DNA of 61,584 bases from Oscillospiraceae bacterium (GTDB lineage Bacteria; Bacillota; Clostridia; Oscillospirales; Oscillospiraceae), in contig SVLD01000009.1 of NCBI GenBank assembly GCA_015068125.1, positions 1 to 61,584 on the forward strand. The letters are read 5' to 3'. Below are positions 9,516-18,280 of the stretch, one piece after another. Made by a program: the position numbers and the translations under genes. Position 1 is the first letter of the stretch, and every line of letters starts with the position of its first letter. The notes beneath the pieces were generated by a model. That model was not told the DNA's origin. It did no database searches and saw only the letters and a program-made list of their open reading frames with translations.

Positions 9516-10745
9516 ATGAAGAAAATTTCCGGAATTATTGCCGTGCTTTTAGCACTGGCTCTCGTGCTCGCTCCGGTACCTGCCGCATCCGCGGCAGGCA
9601 CCGCCCCGGGCGAACAGGTGACTCTCACCTTCTCCTACAGCGATGTCTACGGTATCGACGGTGATTTCATTTTCAGCAATCCTGAAATCATCTCCGGCGA
9701 TGTGTCCTACAGCATCACCACCGATCTGAAGGGCAGCATGAATGGCAATACCGCAATCTATGCCAGCGAGACCGTGAATAACGGCGAACTGGTGCCCGGC
9801 TCCATCACTATCACCGTGTCCTTCAAGGTTGCGGCAAACGCCAAGGATGACGAGAAGTGCGATGTGACCTTCAAGTACGAGCTGTCCGATAAGAACGGCG
9901 ATATGTCCGACTGGAAGGAAGACACCAAGACTGTTGTTGTGGATGTTCCCACTCAGCCCACTAACCCCAGCAATCCTACCGATCCCTCTGATCCTTCCGT
10001 TCCCAGTGATCCCACCAACCCCAGCAATCCCACTAACCCCAGCAATCCCACTAACCCCAGCAATCCCACCAATCCCAGCGATCCTACCACCCCCAGCAAC
10101 CCCAGCAACCCCACCGATCCCAGCCTGCCTGCAACTCTGGATTTCTCCGAGCTGAATAAGCAGCTGGAAATCGCCCGTGGCCTGGTGGAGAAGGACTACA
10201 CCGCTGACAGCTGGGCTGCATTCCTGGATGCTTGGCAGAAGGCTGAGGCCGCACTGAAGTCTGCCAACCAGAACGACATCGATGCTGCCGCATCCGCTCT
10301 GGCTGAGGCTATCAAGAACCTGGTGAAGCTGAACTACCAGCCCCTGCTGGACGCCATTGACAGCACCGATAAGTTCCTGAACGGCGACACTCTGGACGGC
10401 AAGCTGGGCGATCTGGTGGATGCTCTGAACAAGGCTAAGGAGCTGCTGAACAATGCCAAGACTCAGGAAGAGATCGACGCAGCTGCCAAGGCTCTGACTG
10501 ACGCTCTGACTGCTCTGCAGAATGCGCTGAAGGACCTGGAAGGCAAGCCCGGCGAGCCTGTTGAGGTTGAGCCCTCCGGTGAATACTGCAACATCTCTAT
10601 TCACTATGTATGGCCCATCCTGTTCTTCATCAGCCTGGCCCTGAACCTGATTTTTGTCGGTGTGGCAATTTACCTGTTCAACCGCAAGAAGAAGGAAAGC
10701 GATAATACACCTCTGGTGGATTATGACATCGGCGACGACGCCTAA
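9516..10745 (+). CDS. membrane-anchored cohesin-like / FIVAR surface protein
   Basis: 409 aa from the ATG at 9516 (GAGGGG site upstream), 20 bases after the dockerin gene and surely co-transcribed. Order of parts: signal peptide (1-28, ending ASAAG); a beta-rich domain (about 30-143) whose PGEQVTLTF start, GIDGDF strand and late ITITVSFKV strand resemble cohesin domains; a Pro-Asn-Ser repeat linker (about 145-205); two FIVAR-type three-helix modules (about 209-268 and 274-338); one C-terminal transmembrane helix (about 366-388) followed by a basic stop-transfer RKKK and an acidic tail. There is no LPxTG motif, so anchoring is by the helix. The context suggests that it holds the upstream dockerin protein at the surface; that pairing is inference, and the cohesin call is moderate. 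Confidence 0.7.
   Translation: MKKISGIIAVLLALALVLAPVPAASAAGTAPGEQVTLTFSYSDVYGIDGDFIFSNPEIISGDVSYSITTDLKGSMNGNTAIYASETVNNGELVPGSITITVSFKVAANAKDDEKCDVTFKYELSDKNGDMSDWKEDTKTVVVDVPTQPTNPSNPTDPSDPSVPSDPTNPSNPTNPSNPTNPSNPTNPSDPTTPSNPSNPTDPSLPATLDFSELNKQLEIARGLVEKDYTADSWAAFLDAWQKAEAALKSANQNDIDAAASALAEAIKNLVKLNYQPLLDAIDSTDKFLNGDTLDGKLGDLVDALNKAKELLNNAKTQEEIDAAAKALTDALTALQNALKDLEGKPGEPVEVEPSGEYCNISIHYVWPILFFISLALNLIFVGVAIYLFNRKKKESDNTPLVDYDIGDDA
9949..10128 (+). repeat. in-gene repeat coding the Pro-Ser/Asn linker
   Basis: Degenerate 9- and 18-base units such as AATCCCACTAACCCCAGC are repeated head to tail and encode P-x-N-P-S linker residues of the cohesin-like protein. Such tracts are prone to length change between strains. 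Confidence 0.85.
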
Positions 10746-10769
10746 TCGTTAATATTGGTATCATTTTGT

Positions 10770-10806
10770 CCTAATACGGTACAATTTTACGTTGTACCGT
10801 ATTAGG
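10770..10806. repeat. 15-bp perfect inverted repeat after the cohesin-like gene
   Basis: CCTAATACGGTACAA (10770-10784) pairs perfectly with 10792-10806 around a 7-base loop. It is AT-rich and no T-run follows, so it is either an atypical terminator/mRNA 3' end or a protein binding site. A TATAAT at 10818-10823 follows closely, but no well-spaced -35 is visible. Confidence 0.6.
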
Positions 10807-10875
10807 CAAATGGTGCATATAATGGTTTTTGGAAAATTATGGTGAAATGCCATATTTTCTATGAATATTTGCATA

Positions 10876-10894
10876 TTCGGCAAGTTTTGCCGAA
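10876..10894 (+). promoter_or_regulatory. leader hairpin ahead of the HD-GYP/EAL-like gene
   Basis: TTCGGCAA (10876-10883) and TTGCCGAA (10887-10894) form an 8-bp stem with a 3-base loop, about 20 bases upstream of the ATGGGGTG ribosome site. Its role is unknown. Confidence 0.4.
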
Positions 10895-10930
10895 GCTAAA
10901 ACACGAAGTTCTATGATGGGGTGAAACACT

Positions 10931-12388
10931 GTGGCAGAGAATAATTGGAAACGAGTTGAATATGAAACCTGGGACGAGGCCTTCCGGGGACTTGTGCCGG
11001 CTGTTCGGCAGCAATCTGTCCGTGTGGCATCCTATACGCAGGTGTTATTCCTGCAGGCCTGTGAGGATTCTTTCGGAAAGAATCTTCCCACAGGCAGAGA
11101 GCAGATCCGCGGTCAGTATGGCGATGTGGCCTACAAATGCGGATTGTACCATCAGCTGGGCAAAGCTCTGGTTCCTCCGGAGTACCAGCTCTGGCAAGAT
11201 GATTTTACGGATGAAGAAGCCGCGGTGTATCGGAAATACACCACAGACGGTCGCGCGCTGGTAGCCAGATTGCAATCCGTGGGCCAGCGGGCGAGGGAAA
11301 AGCGCAGGGGAGAGGATGAACTGCCCACGCAGAATACCCCCTGGCAGATGATTCGGGAGAGCTGCGAGCAGCATATGGAGCGTTTCAATGGCACCGGCTA
11401 TCCGGCAGGACGCCAGGGCGCACAGATCAGTCCGATTGCTCAGCTTGTCGGTCTGGCTAAGGAGCTGGACAGGCTGGCTTCCGAAACCAAGGGCGAGCGG
11501 CCCTTTGACGATGCATATACCGTGCTGCTTTCCCAGGAAGGCACACTTTGGACTACGGAATTGCTGAAGGTTCTGAAAAATGCTGAAAGCAAATGCCGTG
11601 GCGTATATAACAAGTACATTCACTACACCATGACCTTGCCCACCACCATTTCCCTGGTGGAACGGCGGGAGGATCGACCCATGGGTCTGCTTTACCGCCC
11701 CATGGTGTCCGATAGGGAAGGAACCGTGGTTGCCTACGAGGCAGAGCCCTGGTTTGGCGCGATTGCCAATCGTCCCGGCGAAACGGAAACCGCAAGCGAT
11801 GTTCAGGAAATGTTGGTGCGCACCGGCTTGATCGGTGATATGAGCTTCTATTTCCTCTATGAGGCGGCGGATGCCGTCCTGCGTATGGAAAACTGCAAGC
11901 TGGACACCATGGGCGTTTTGGTGCAGATGTTCCCGGGTTTCTACAATCTGGGCTCCCAGCTCCAGCGCTTCCAGGAACTCTTTGACGATCAGGGAATTCC
12001 CCGGTCTAAGCTGATGATCACGTTGCCGGAATCCGTATACCTGAATGCCACCAAGACCCGTAAGGAGATCATTGGACGGTACCTGCGCAACGGTGTGGCG
12101 CTGGTTCTGGATGATTACCATCCGGACAAGATCGACTATGCCGAGCTTGTGGAGATGGGCTTCCGCTATCTGCGGTTGGCGCCGGAGCTGTATGTGGTGC
12201 GGGAAACCGCCGAGATCATGCAGACCTTGCGGCAGAATGGCTTTACCTTGCTGGGCAAGACGGCAGACAGCTATGATCGCATGGTCTGGCAGCTTGCCAG
12301 CGGCGTGGCCGCTACCTGCGGCACTGTTACCGGTGTGCCGGTGACAGAGGATGAACTGATCCGCAGCCAGCTGGCGGCAAAAGGATAA
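10931..12388 (+). CDS. HD-GYP plus EAL-like protein, both domains degenerate
   Basis: 485 aa, GTG start at 10931 after ATGGGGTG. The first half follows the HD-GYP pattern: HQLGK (74-78) stands where HDxGK is expected, and GTGYP (154-158) matches the GYP signature, but the paired HD and several metal ligands are replaced. The second half follows the EAL phosphodiesterase fold: EAE at 270-272 in place of EAL, a GLIGD segment near 299, and DDYHPD (394-399) in place of DDFGTG, while the catalytic K and later E positions are not conserved. It has no membrane segment or signal peptide. Both parts are therefore probably non-catalytic, pointing to a cyclic-di-GMP-like sensor or scaffold in the cytoplasm (inference). 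It sits 3 bases before the next surface gene, so it probably acts on the surface locus. Confidence 0.75.
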   Translation: MAENNWKRVEYETWDEAFRGLVPAVRQQSVRVASYTQVLFLQACEDSFGKNLPTGREQIRGQYGDVAYKCGLYHQLGKALVPPEYQLWQDDFTDEEAAVYRKYTTDGRALVARLQSVGQRAREKRRGEDELPTQNTPWQMIRESCEQHMERFNGTGYPAGRQGAQISPIAQLVGLAKELDRLASETKGERPFDDAYTVLLSQEGTLWTTELLKVLKNAESKCRGVYNKYIHYTMTLPTTISLVERREDRPMGLLYRPMVSDREGTVVAYEAEPWFGAIANRPGETETASDVQEMLVRTGLIGDMSFYFLYEAADAVLRMENCKLDTMGVLVQMFPGFYNLGSQLQRFQELFDDQGIPRSKLMITLPESVYLNATKTRKEIIGRYLRNGVALVLDDYHPDKIDYAELVEMGFRYLRLAPELYVVRETAEIMQTLRQNGFTLLGKTADSYDRMVWQLASGVAATCGTVTGVPVTEDELIRSQLAAKG

Positions 12389-12391
12389 GCC

Positions 12392-13489
12392 ATGGATACA
12401 CCCAAAAAACCTCCAGTGGAGGGGAAATCATTCGCGGCCAATGTGAATGCCACTTCTGGGAAATCCCAAAAGCGGATATTCAAACGGAAGCGCGCCGGCA
12501 TTGTCCTGACTCGCGAAGAGGTCGCGGCAATTAAGATCGGCAGAAAGAAACTGCGAAAAGAGCTCAAGGCGGCAGGCATTAAGAGCAAGAAAGAATTCGA
12601 ACTCACCGCTGCCAGCCTGATGCTGTATTTCGATAAACCCAAATTTTTGGCACTGATCCCCTGGCTGTTTGGCGGTAAGGGACTGTGGCTTTTACTGGGT
12701 GCCGCGGCAGCGCTGCTTACGGTACTTCTGGCTATGTCCATGGTCACCGAACTGCGGGGACACTTTACCATCAACCTCAGCGACGGGATGTTCCGGGAGG
12801 GTTTTACCCTAAGCGAAACAGCCCGCTTCGAAAATCCCACCATGCGGCTGTTCGCGGAGCCCGCTGTGGATGTGCCGGCATTTTCCATTGGTGATATCAA
12901 GGAAGATGTGAACAGCATTGACGGTCGGCACAACGAAGACCAGTACTTTGCTTATACCTACTACATCCGCAACGAAGGCGAAAGCACCGTGGACTACTCC
13001 TGGCAGCTGCGGCTCAATTCCGAGACACAAGAGCTATCCGAAGCAGTGTGGGTGATGGTTTTTGAAGACGATGTCATGCGCTTCTACGCCAAACCCCGGG
13101 AGGATGGCAGTCAGGAAGCCTTGCCCTATTTCGGCGAGGATAACCGAGGCTATGTCAAGCAGCCGCTGATCCAGTACGCCGCCCAGCCTGAAGATCAGTA
13201 CGACCTGGTCTGGCAGAATGGCGAGCACGCCCGCTACCGGCTGATCCCTCTGAATTTTGAAAGCGATGAGATCGTCACTTCCGGTATTCAAACCAGTGTA
13301 GAACCTATGGAATACCATAAGTACACCGTAGTGATCTGGCTGGAAGGCGACGACCCGGACTGCACCAATGAGAAGATCGGCGGTTATGCCGGCATCGAAA
13401 TGCAGTTCCAGCTGGTTGGCGAGGAGGAAAACAGTTCCAATTCCTTCGAAAGGAAATGGAAGGAATTTTGGGAAGGCTTAGCTTCCTGA
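12392..13489 (+). CDS. membrane-anchored protein with TasA-like IWLEG motif
   Basis: 365 aa, beginning 3 bases after the HD-GYP/EAL-like gene. A basic, cytoplasmic N-terminal stretch (about 1-95, rich in K and R) precedes one transmembrane helix (about 97-117); the rest should lie outside the cell. Near the C-terminus IWLEGDDPDCTN (about 315-326) matches the same motif in the proteins encoded at 16288 and 21691, followed by a beta strand ending MQFQLV. It lacks the STYAWF-type SipW signal of its neighbours and has a much longer cytoplasmic part, so it may be the membrane base or nucleator of the fibre rather than a released subunit (inference). Family otherwise unknown. Confidence 0.7.
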   Translation: MDTPKKPPVEGKSFAANVNATSGKSQKRIFKRKRAGIVLTREEVAAIKIGRKKLRKELKAAGIKSKKEFELTAASLMLYFDKPKFLALIPWLFGGKGLWLLLGAAAALLTVLLAMSMVTELRGHFTINLSDGMFREGFTLSETARFENPTMRLFAEPAVDVPAFSIGDIKEDVNSIDGRHNEDQYFAYTYYIRNEGESTVDYSWQLRLNSETQELSEAVWVMVFEDDVMRFYAKPREDGSQEALPYFGEDNRGYVKQPLIQYAAQPEDQYDLVWQNGEHARYRLIPLNFESDEIVTSGIQTSVEPMEYHKYTVVIWLEGDDPDCTNEKIGGYAGIEMQFQLVGEEENSSNSFERKWKEFWEGLAS

Positions 13490-13609
13490 AAGTAATCACT
13501 CTTTATGCAATCCCTGAGTATTGTCTGCACTCCGGCAGTAGGAAGGGAATTACATAGTCCCGGCGGGGGCTGAAACACGCAAAAATATTTCGAAAGGAAA
13601 AAAAAGGCC

Positions 13610-16147
13610 ATGAATAACAAAAAGATGCGGCAGAAGAACATGAAGAATAAGCTGATTGCCGCAGTTGCAATGCTGCTGGTTTCCTGCATCATGATGGTCT
13701 CCAGCACCTACGCATGGTTCACCCTGTCTACGGCTCCCGAAGTACAGGGCATCACCACTACCGTTGGCGCCAACGGTAACCTGGAAATCGCATTGTCTCC
13801 CCTCGATGGCGATCCCAGCGGGATCACCTCCGGTGTTGGTGACACCAACCTGGGCTGGCTCGCCAAGAACCTGACTTGGGGTAACCTGCTGGATCTGAGC
13901 GATGAGAGCTACGGTCTGGGCGAGATCACTCTGCTGCCCGCCCAGCTGAACATCACCGCCAGCCAGGACGCTACTCAGCTGAACAAGCTGGGCAGCAGCC
14001 CCCTGAGAGTGCCTACCTACGGCGCTGATGGCCGTATCGACACTCTGAGCGCTGAAGGCGTCCGCTACGGCGCTAAGGATCCCGACTCCAATGTTGACGG
14101 CTTCATCGTCAACACCGGCGTTCGCGATCTGTACGGTGTCCGCGCTATCGGTACCTCCAGCACCATGAGCGAGACCGCTCTGAACTTCCAGAACGCTCTG
14201 TCCTCCATCAACAACAACAGAGGCGGCGCTAACGGTCAGGTCTCCGGTGCTCTGGCTACCTACGGTGACGTTCTGGCTGCTATCGCCATCAAGTACGCCG
14301 CCGGCGATACCACCGGCTACGAGATCTATGTTGCCGACATCAAGGCCATGCTGAACGAGCTGGAAGGCGCTGCCGATAAGATCGAGTCCGCACTGTACAA
14401 TGCTCTGCTGGCTATCGCTGTTTCCAACATGCCCGTTGACACCGGCGCAGACCTGGAAGATCCCTCCGATGACACTATCATCTCCGAAGTGATGATTACC
14501 GTTGGCGAGGGCCAGATGTCCCTGTACGATGCCATCAAGGCCAACATGGAAACCGGCATCTCCATGGAGTCCACCTGGGACCTGCTGGGTGAATACGAAG
14601 GTCTGGTTAACCTGACCTTCCCCACTCTGGCTGAGACCTACAACGGCTGGGAGAACATCAACACCAATGTTACTGCTGCCAAGGCTGCTGCTGAAGGCCT
14701 GGGCGCAACCGTTTCTGACGCACAGATCAGAACTGTGGTTGGCTACCTGATGGACACCGGCAACAATGCCGTTACCATCAACGGCATGGCTATCGACCAG
14801 GTTAAGGACAACGTCGGCTCCCTGTTCGGCAGCGGCCAGAGCGGCATCAACCTGCAGCTGAACGCTGGTTCCGGTATTTTCGCTGACTACGGCAAGCTCA
14901 CCGGCAACGTTTCCGGCGCAGTTACCCTGCCCGAGGGCACTCAGATTGAGGGCTTCGGCCTGGGCGGTGCTACTATCAGCATCATGACCACCACCGAGCC
15001 CACTAACGGCCCCACTCTGACCCAGGTCAGAAACGCCATTGCTGCGATCGGCGTTACCCAGTCCGACGAGAGCGGCGAGGCCAGCGTTATCGATGTTACC
15101 TACGGTTACGCTCTGGACTTCATTTTCCGCACCAACGCTGCTAACTCCAGCCTGCTGCTGCAGTCCGATGCTGCTCAGAGAATCTATGGCGACAGCCAGA
15201 ACGCTGCCACCATGGGCGCCGGCAGTACCCTGACCTTCAACGGCACTTCCAACAACCTGCAGAGCCTGGTCGACATGATCAGCGGCGTCCGCGTGGTCTT
15301 CACTGAGACCGCCGGCGAAGATGTCTACGGCATCGCCAAGGTGGCTATCGATCAGCTGCCTCTGACCTTTGCTGCTAAGACTGTTGTTGTGGGTACCGAT
15401 GCTGAAAGCAATCCCACCTACACCGATGGCGGCGATGTGTCCCTGCCTCTGGCTCTGACCGTTACCCCCACCGGCGCTGTCAATACCATGGCATGGAACT
15501 ATGTTGGCGACGAGGGCATCGTTGCTGCCACCGTGGAGACCATCACCGATACCATCAACAGCAGAACCTACCTGCGCGTGACTGTCGGTTCCGATGTCTA
15601 CCACATTTACGATCAGGCTGTTGAGCTGGTCGGTGAGCTGTGCCTGTACAACTACACTGTCGGCACCGACGGTTCTCTGACCTTCGGCACCGCCAAGGAA
15701 GTGCAGAGCCTGACCACTCTGGACCAGAACGTTCCCACCAGAATTACCGCCATGGTTTACCTGGACGGTGACTATGTTGACAACAGCGACGTTGGCAACA
15801 GCGAGAACGGCATTTCCAACACCGGTAAGCTGAACCTGCAGTTCGCAAGCTCCGCTAACCTGGTGCCCATGAACAACAGCACCCTGCACAATGGCTTCGG
15901 CGTTGAACTGCCCGAGGTCGAGGGTGCCAACATCCAGGGCGCTGACATGATCGCTGCCAACACTGACTATGTCTTCACTGTTGACGCAGAGACCGGCTAC
16001 GAGATCACTTCCGTTACCTACACCGTCGACGGTGTGGAGATGGGTGCTCTGACCAGCGCCGATGGCAGCAGCTACAAGATTGAGAGATCCAATGTTACCG
16101 GCAATATCAAGATCTTTGTTGAGGTTGCACCGGTTACCAATCCCTGA
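13610..16147 (+). CDS. large SipW-dependent TasA-like surface protein A
   Basis: 845 aa. The N-terminus carries a SipW-type signal peptide: a basic start, a hydrophobic core, then STYAWFTLS (32-40), the tag recognised by SipW-class peptidases in TasA and camelysin. After it comes ANGNLEIALS, also found in the 1611-aa protein at 27630, with which it shares further blocks (ESYGL, DGRI, YGVRAI). A YLDG motif at about 717-720 followed by a strand ending LNLQF corresponds to the IWLEG motif of the smaller paralogues. The last 80 residues form a small beta module. No C-terminal anchor is visible. Codon use is as biased as in the 2697-aa gene, suggesting a major, abundant subunit. Confidence 0.75.
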   Translation: MNNKKMRQKNMKNKLIAAVAMLLVSCIMMVSSTYAWFTLSTAPEVQGITTTVGANGNLEIALSPLDGDPSGITSGVGDTNLGWLAKNLTWGNLLDLSDESYGLGEITLLPAQLNITASQDATQLNKLGSSPLRVPTYGADGRIDTLSAEGVRYGAKDPDSNVDGFIVNTGVRDLYGVRAIGTSSTMSETALNFQNALSSINNNRGGANGQVSGALATYGDVLAAIAIKYAAGDTTGYEIYVADIKAMLNELEGAADKIESALYNALLAIAVSNMPVDTGADLEDPSDDTIISEVMITVGEGQMSLYDAIKANMETGISMESTWDLLGEYEGLVNLTFPTLAETYNGWENINTNVTAAKAAAEGLGATVSDAQIRTVVGYLMDTGNNAVTINGMAIDQVKDNVGSLFGSGQSGINLQLNAGSGIFADYGKLTGNVSGAVTLPEGTQIEGFGLGGATISIMTTTEPTNGPTLTQVRNAIAAIGVTQSDESGEASVIDVTYGYALDFIFRTNAANSSLLLQSDAAQRIYGDSQNAATMGAGSTLTFNGTSNNLQSLVDMISGVRVVFTETAGEDVYGIAKVAIDQLPLTFAAKTVVVGTDAESNPTYTDGGDVSLPLALTVTPTGAVNTMAWNYVGDEGIVAATVETITDTINSRTYLRVTVGSDVYHIYDQAVELVGELCLYNYTVGTDGSLTFGTAKEVQSLTTLDQNVPTRITAMVYLDGDYVDNSDVGNSENGISNTGKLNLQFASSANLVPMNNSTLHNGFGVELPEVEGANIQGADMIAANTDYVFTVDAETGYEITSVTYTVDGVEMGALTSADGSSYKIERSNVTGNIKIFVEVAPVTNP

Positions 16148-16179
16148 GTGAACTAATTCGTTAAGCACTACAACCAAAT

Positions 16180-16254
16180 CTCCTGCCCCGGGACCCCGGG
16201 GCAGGAGAGACCAATGTGCTTTTGCCCACTCCATACGGAGTGCATGGAGTGGGC
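16180..16254 (+). promoter_or_regulatory. two strong hairpins after surface protein A
   Basis: Hairpin 1 has a perfect 12-bp GC-rich stem (16180-16191 with 16196-16207). Hairpin 2 has a perfect 11-bp stem (GCCCACTCCAT, 16224-16234; ATGGAGTGGGC, 16244-16254). Neither is followed by a good T-run. They sit between a gene with very biased codons and less biased genes, so partial termination or 3'-end stabilisation that lowers downstream expression is likely. Confidence 0.6.
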
Positions 16255-16287
16255 AGGAGCCTTGGGCGATTTTTAGGAGAATCTGTT

Positions 16288-17280
16288 TTGAACAGCAAGA
16301 GTCATTCAAGAAAAAGACCGAAGCGTCTGGTGTTTTACTTATATGCTGTGATTATCTTTCTGGCCCTGTCCACAGCGGCGACCTATACATGGTTTTCCCT
16401 GAGCAGAACCCCCTGGGTAAGCGACATGGCCATCTATATCAATTCCCCTGTGGGATTGGAGCTTTCCATGGATCCAGCGACAGAGGAATGGACACAGCAG
16501 CTGGATATTTCGGAGCTTTTACGGGATGTTCCATCCCTTCGGCCGGTAACCTGGTCGGAAACACACAAACAGTTTTTCGGCGCCAGCTATGGACTGGATG
16601 GCCGACAGACTGATAACTGGCAGCCTCTGACGGATGCGCAGCATGCCTCGGCAGGCAGCCTGGACGGCTACTATATCGCAGCCACGATTTACGCGCGAAC
16701 CGATCAGAAGATGGATGTAAGTCTGTCCCCGGCGGTGGATGTGGCAGAGGGACTGCAAGGTTCCGGCACATTCGTTATCGGCAAGCCCATCTGGGATCCG
16801 GAGCAGATCTGCCACTACAACGGCGGCAACGGCTCCGAACTGGCGGTGCGCATCGGCTTCCTGATCCAAAAAACGGATCTCAGTGGTGTTGAGAAAGAAG
16901 AGCCTGCCGAATTTATCATCTATGAACCCAATTCCGATACCCATGTCAGCGGTTTGACAGAGTATATCGCAACTCCCAGCATCGATGGCACGGACTCACT
17001 GATCCCCGCGGATCGGTTGATCCAACAAACTACCAACAAGTGGTCGGAAGCAGATCCGGTGGAGCAAAATGTGGTGGTTCGCTCTTTGGGCGATTTTACC
17101 ACCGATACCAAGCTGTTTACCTTGAACGCCACAGAACTGGCAAAGATCACTGTCTATATCTGGCTGGAAGGCCAGGATGTAGATTGCACCAACGAGATTG
17201 GCCACAGAGCGCAGCTGCTGGTAAGCATTCAGTTTGCCGGCGATACCAGCGGTCAGTCCGGATTGGTTCCCATTGAATAA
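16288..17280 (+). CDS. small SipW-dependent TasA-like protein B
   Basis: 330 aa. The TTG start at 16288 is preferred because AGGAG lies 8 bases upstream; upstream in-frame starts lie in the hairpin region. A basic start and hydrophobic segment end in TYTWFSLS (32-39), a SipW-type signal. The C-terminus carries IWLEGQDVDCTN (291-302) and a final strand ending IQFAG. The middle shares SGTFVIG, VRIGFL and IYEPN blocks with the 448-aa protein at 21691, so the two are paralogues. It lies directly upstream of a SipW-type peptidase gene, its likely processing enzyme. Predicted role: secreted fibre or matrix subunit. Confidence 0.75.
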   Translation: MNSKSHSRKRPKRLVFYLYAVIIFLALSTAATYTWFSLSRTPWVSDMAIYINSPVGLELSMDPATEEWTQQLDISELLRDVPSLRPVTWSETHKQFFGASYGLDGRQTDNWQPLTDAQHASAGSLDGYYIAATIYARTDQKMDVSLSPAVDVAEGLQGSGTFVIGKPIWDPEQICHYNGGNGSELAVRIGFLIQKTDLSGVEKEEPAEFIIYEPNSDTHVSGLTEYIATPSIDGTDSLIPADRLIQQTTNKWSEADPVEQNVVVRSLGDFTTDTKLFTLNATELAKITVYIWLEGQDVDCTNEIGHRAQLLVSIQFAGDTSGQSGLVPIE

Positions 17281-17337
17281 TAAGATAGTTCTTATCTTTT
17301 ATATATTATTCGCATACAAACGAAGGGAGTCTTTCAA

Positions 17338-18222
17338 ATGAAGAAAAAGGACATTATTCCCCCCAGCGAAACAGAGACACAAGAAGAGCAGGTCGTGAAG
17401 CAGGAATCTAAGGCCCGTAAGATTATCGGTACCGTTATCAATGTGGTACTGGTGGTCGCCATTGTATTGGCTGCGGTTTCTACCTATATTTCCTATGTGT
17501 CATCCTCCGGAAACGGTTCACCCCCCAACATTCTGGGTATGCAGATGCTCTCCATTCAGACGAACTCCATGTACCCCACTCTGAAGCCCGGTGATCTGAT
17601 TTTCGCAAAGAAGGTAGACGATCCCAAGACTCTGGAAGTGGGCGACATCATTACCTACTGGACCGTCATCAACGGCGAACGCGTGCTCAATACCCATACC
17701 ATCGTGGAGATCTACGACGAAGGCTACCGTATTTTCTCCACCAAGGGTGATAATAACACCTCCAAGGATCCGCTGATGGTCCATGAGGCTGAGGTTATCG
17801 GCAAGTATTCCTGGAAGATCGACGGACTGGGTAAGTTTGTGGACTATCTGCAGACCAGCGAAGGTTTCCTGATCGTGGTGGTTCTGCCCGTATTTATCTT
17901 CTTCCTGTTCTATCTGGTGCAGTTCTTCCGGGTGCTGTTTGAGTACCAGAATGTGAAAAACCGCATTAAATATGAGCAGGAGCGTGGCCGCACCGAGGAT
18001 CTGCTGGCTGAGCAGGAGCGCAAGCAGCAGGAACAGAAGGAGCAGGAGCGTGCCGCAATGGAAGCAGAGCTGCGTGAAAAACTGAAAGCAGAGCTGCTGG
18101 CAAGTATGGGTTCCGGCGAGAAGGTGCCCGAAGAGGAAGCGCCCGCCAAGGAAGAGACTCCCGCTGAGGAGCCTGCCCAGGAGGAAGCTCCCAAGGAAGA
18201 TAGCGCTCCCACTGAGGAGTAA
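17338..18222 (+). CDS. sipW: SipW-type signal peptidase I with coiled-coil tail (copy 1)
   Basis: 294 aa, S26B (ER/archaeal-like) signal peptidase. A cytoplasmic N-tail is followed by TM helix 1 (29-50). The catalytic Ser is Ser77 in TNSMYPTLKPGD. His120 in LNTHTI replaces the Lys of ordinary bacterial LepB, and GDNN (Asp138) supplies the acidic residue, giving the Ser-His-Asp pattern of SipW. TM helix 2 (about 177-199) is followed by an unusually long Glu/Gln/Lys-rich coiled-coil tail (about 205-294) in the cytoplasm. It sits between TasA-like protein B and the AAA+ ATPase, so it should mature the fibre subunits; the tail might contact the ATPase machinery (inference). Confidence 0.88.
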   Translation: MKKKDIIPPSETETQEEQVVKQESKARKIIGTVINVVLVVAIVLAAVSTYISYVSSSGNGSPPNILGMQMLSIQTNSMYPTLKPGDLIFAKKVDDPKTLEVGDIITYWTVINGERVLNTHTIVEIYDEGYRIFSTKGDNNTSKDPLMVHEAEVIGKYSWKIDGLGKFVDYLQTSEGFLIVVVLPVFIFFLFYLVQFFRVLFEYQNVKNRIKYEQERGRTEDLLAEQERKQQEQKEQERAAMEAELREKLKAELLASMGSGEKVPEEEAPAKEETPAEEPAQEEAPKEDSAPTEE

Positions 18223-18280
18223 GGAAATGCCGCTTTCATCCGGCGGCACGGAATGTAAGTGTGCCTGTTAGGAGACAGAT

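Noticed and set aside
9949..10128. Tandem DNA repeats that might suggest a CRISPR or satellite array
   Set aside because: The units lie in frame and encode a Pro/Asn/Ser linker; there are no unique spacers or cas genes.
13550..16309. 919-aa minus-strand frame opposite the 845-aa surface gene
   Set aside because: Same cause: phase-aligned codon bias of the plus-strand gene; no signal peptide, domain or start site fits.
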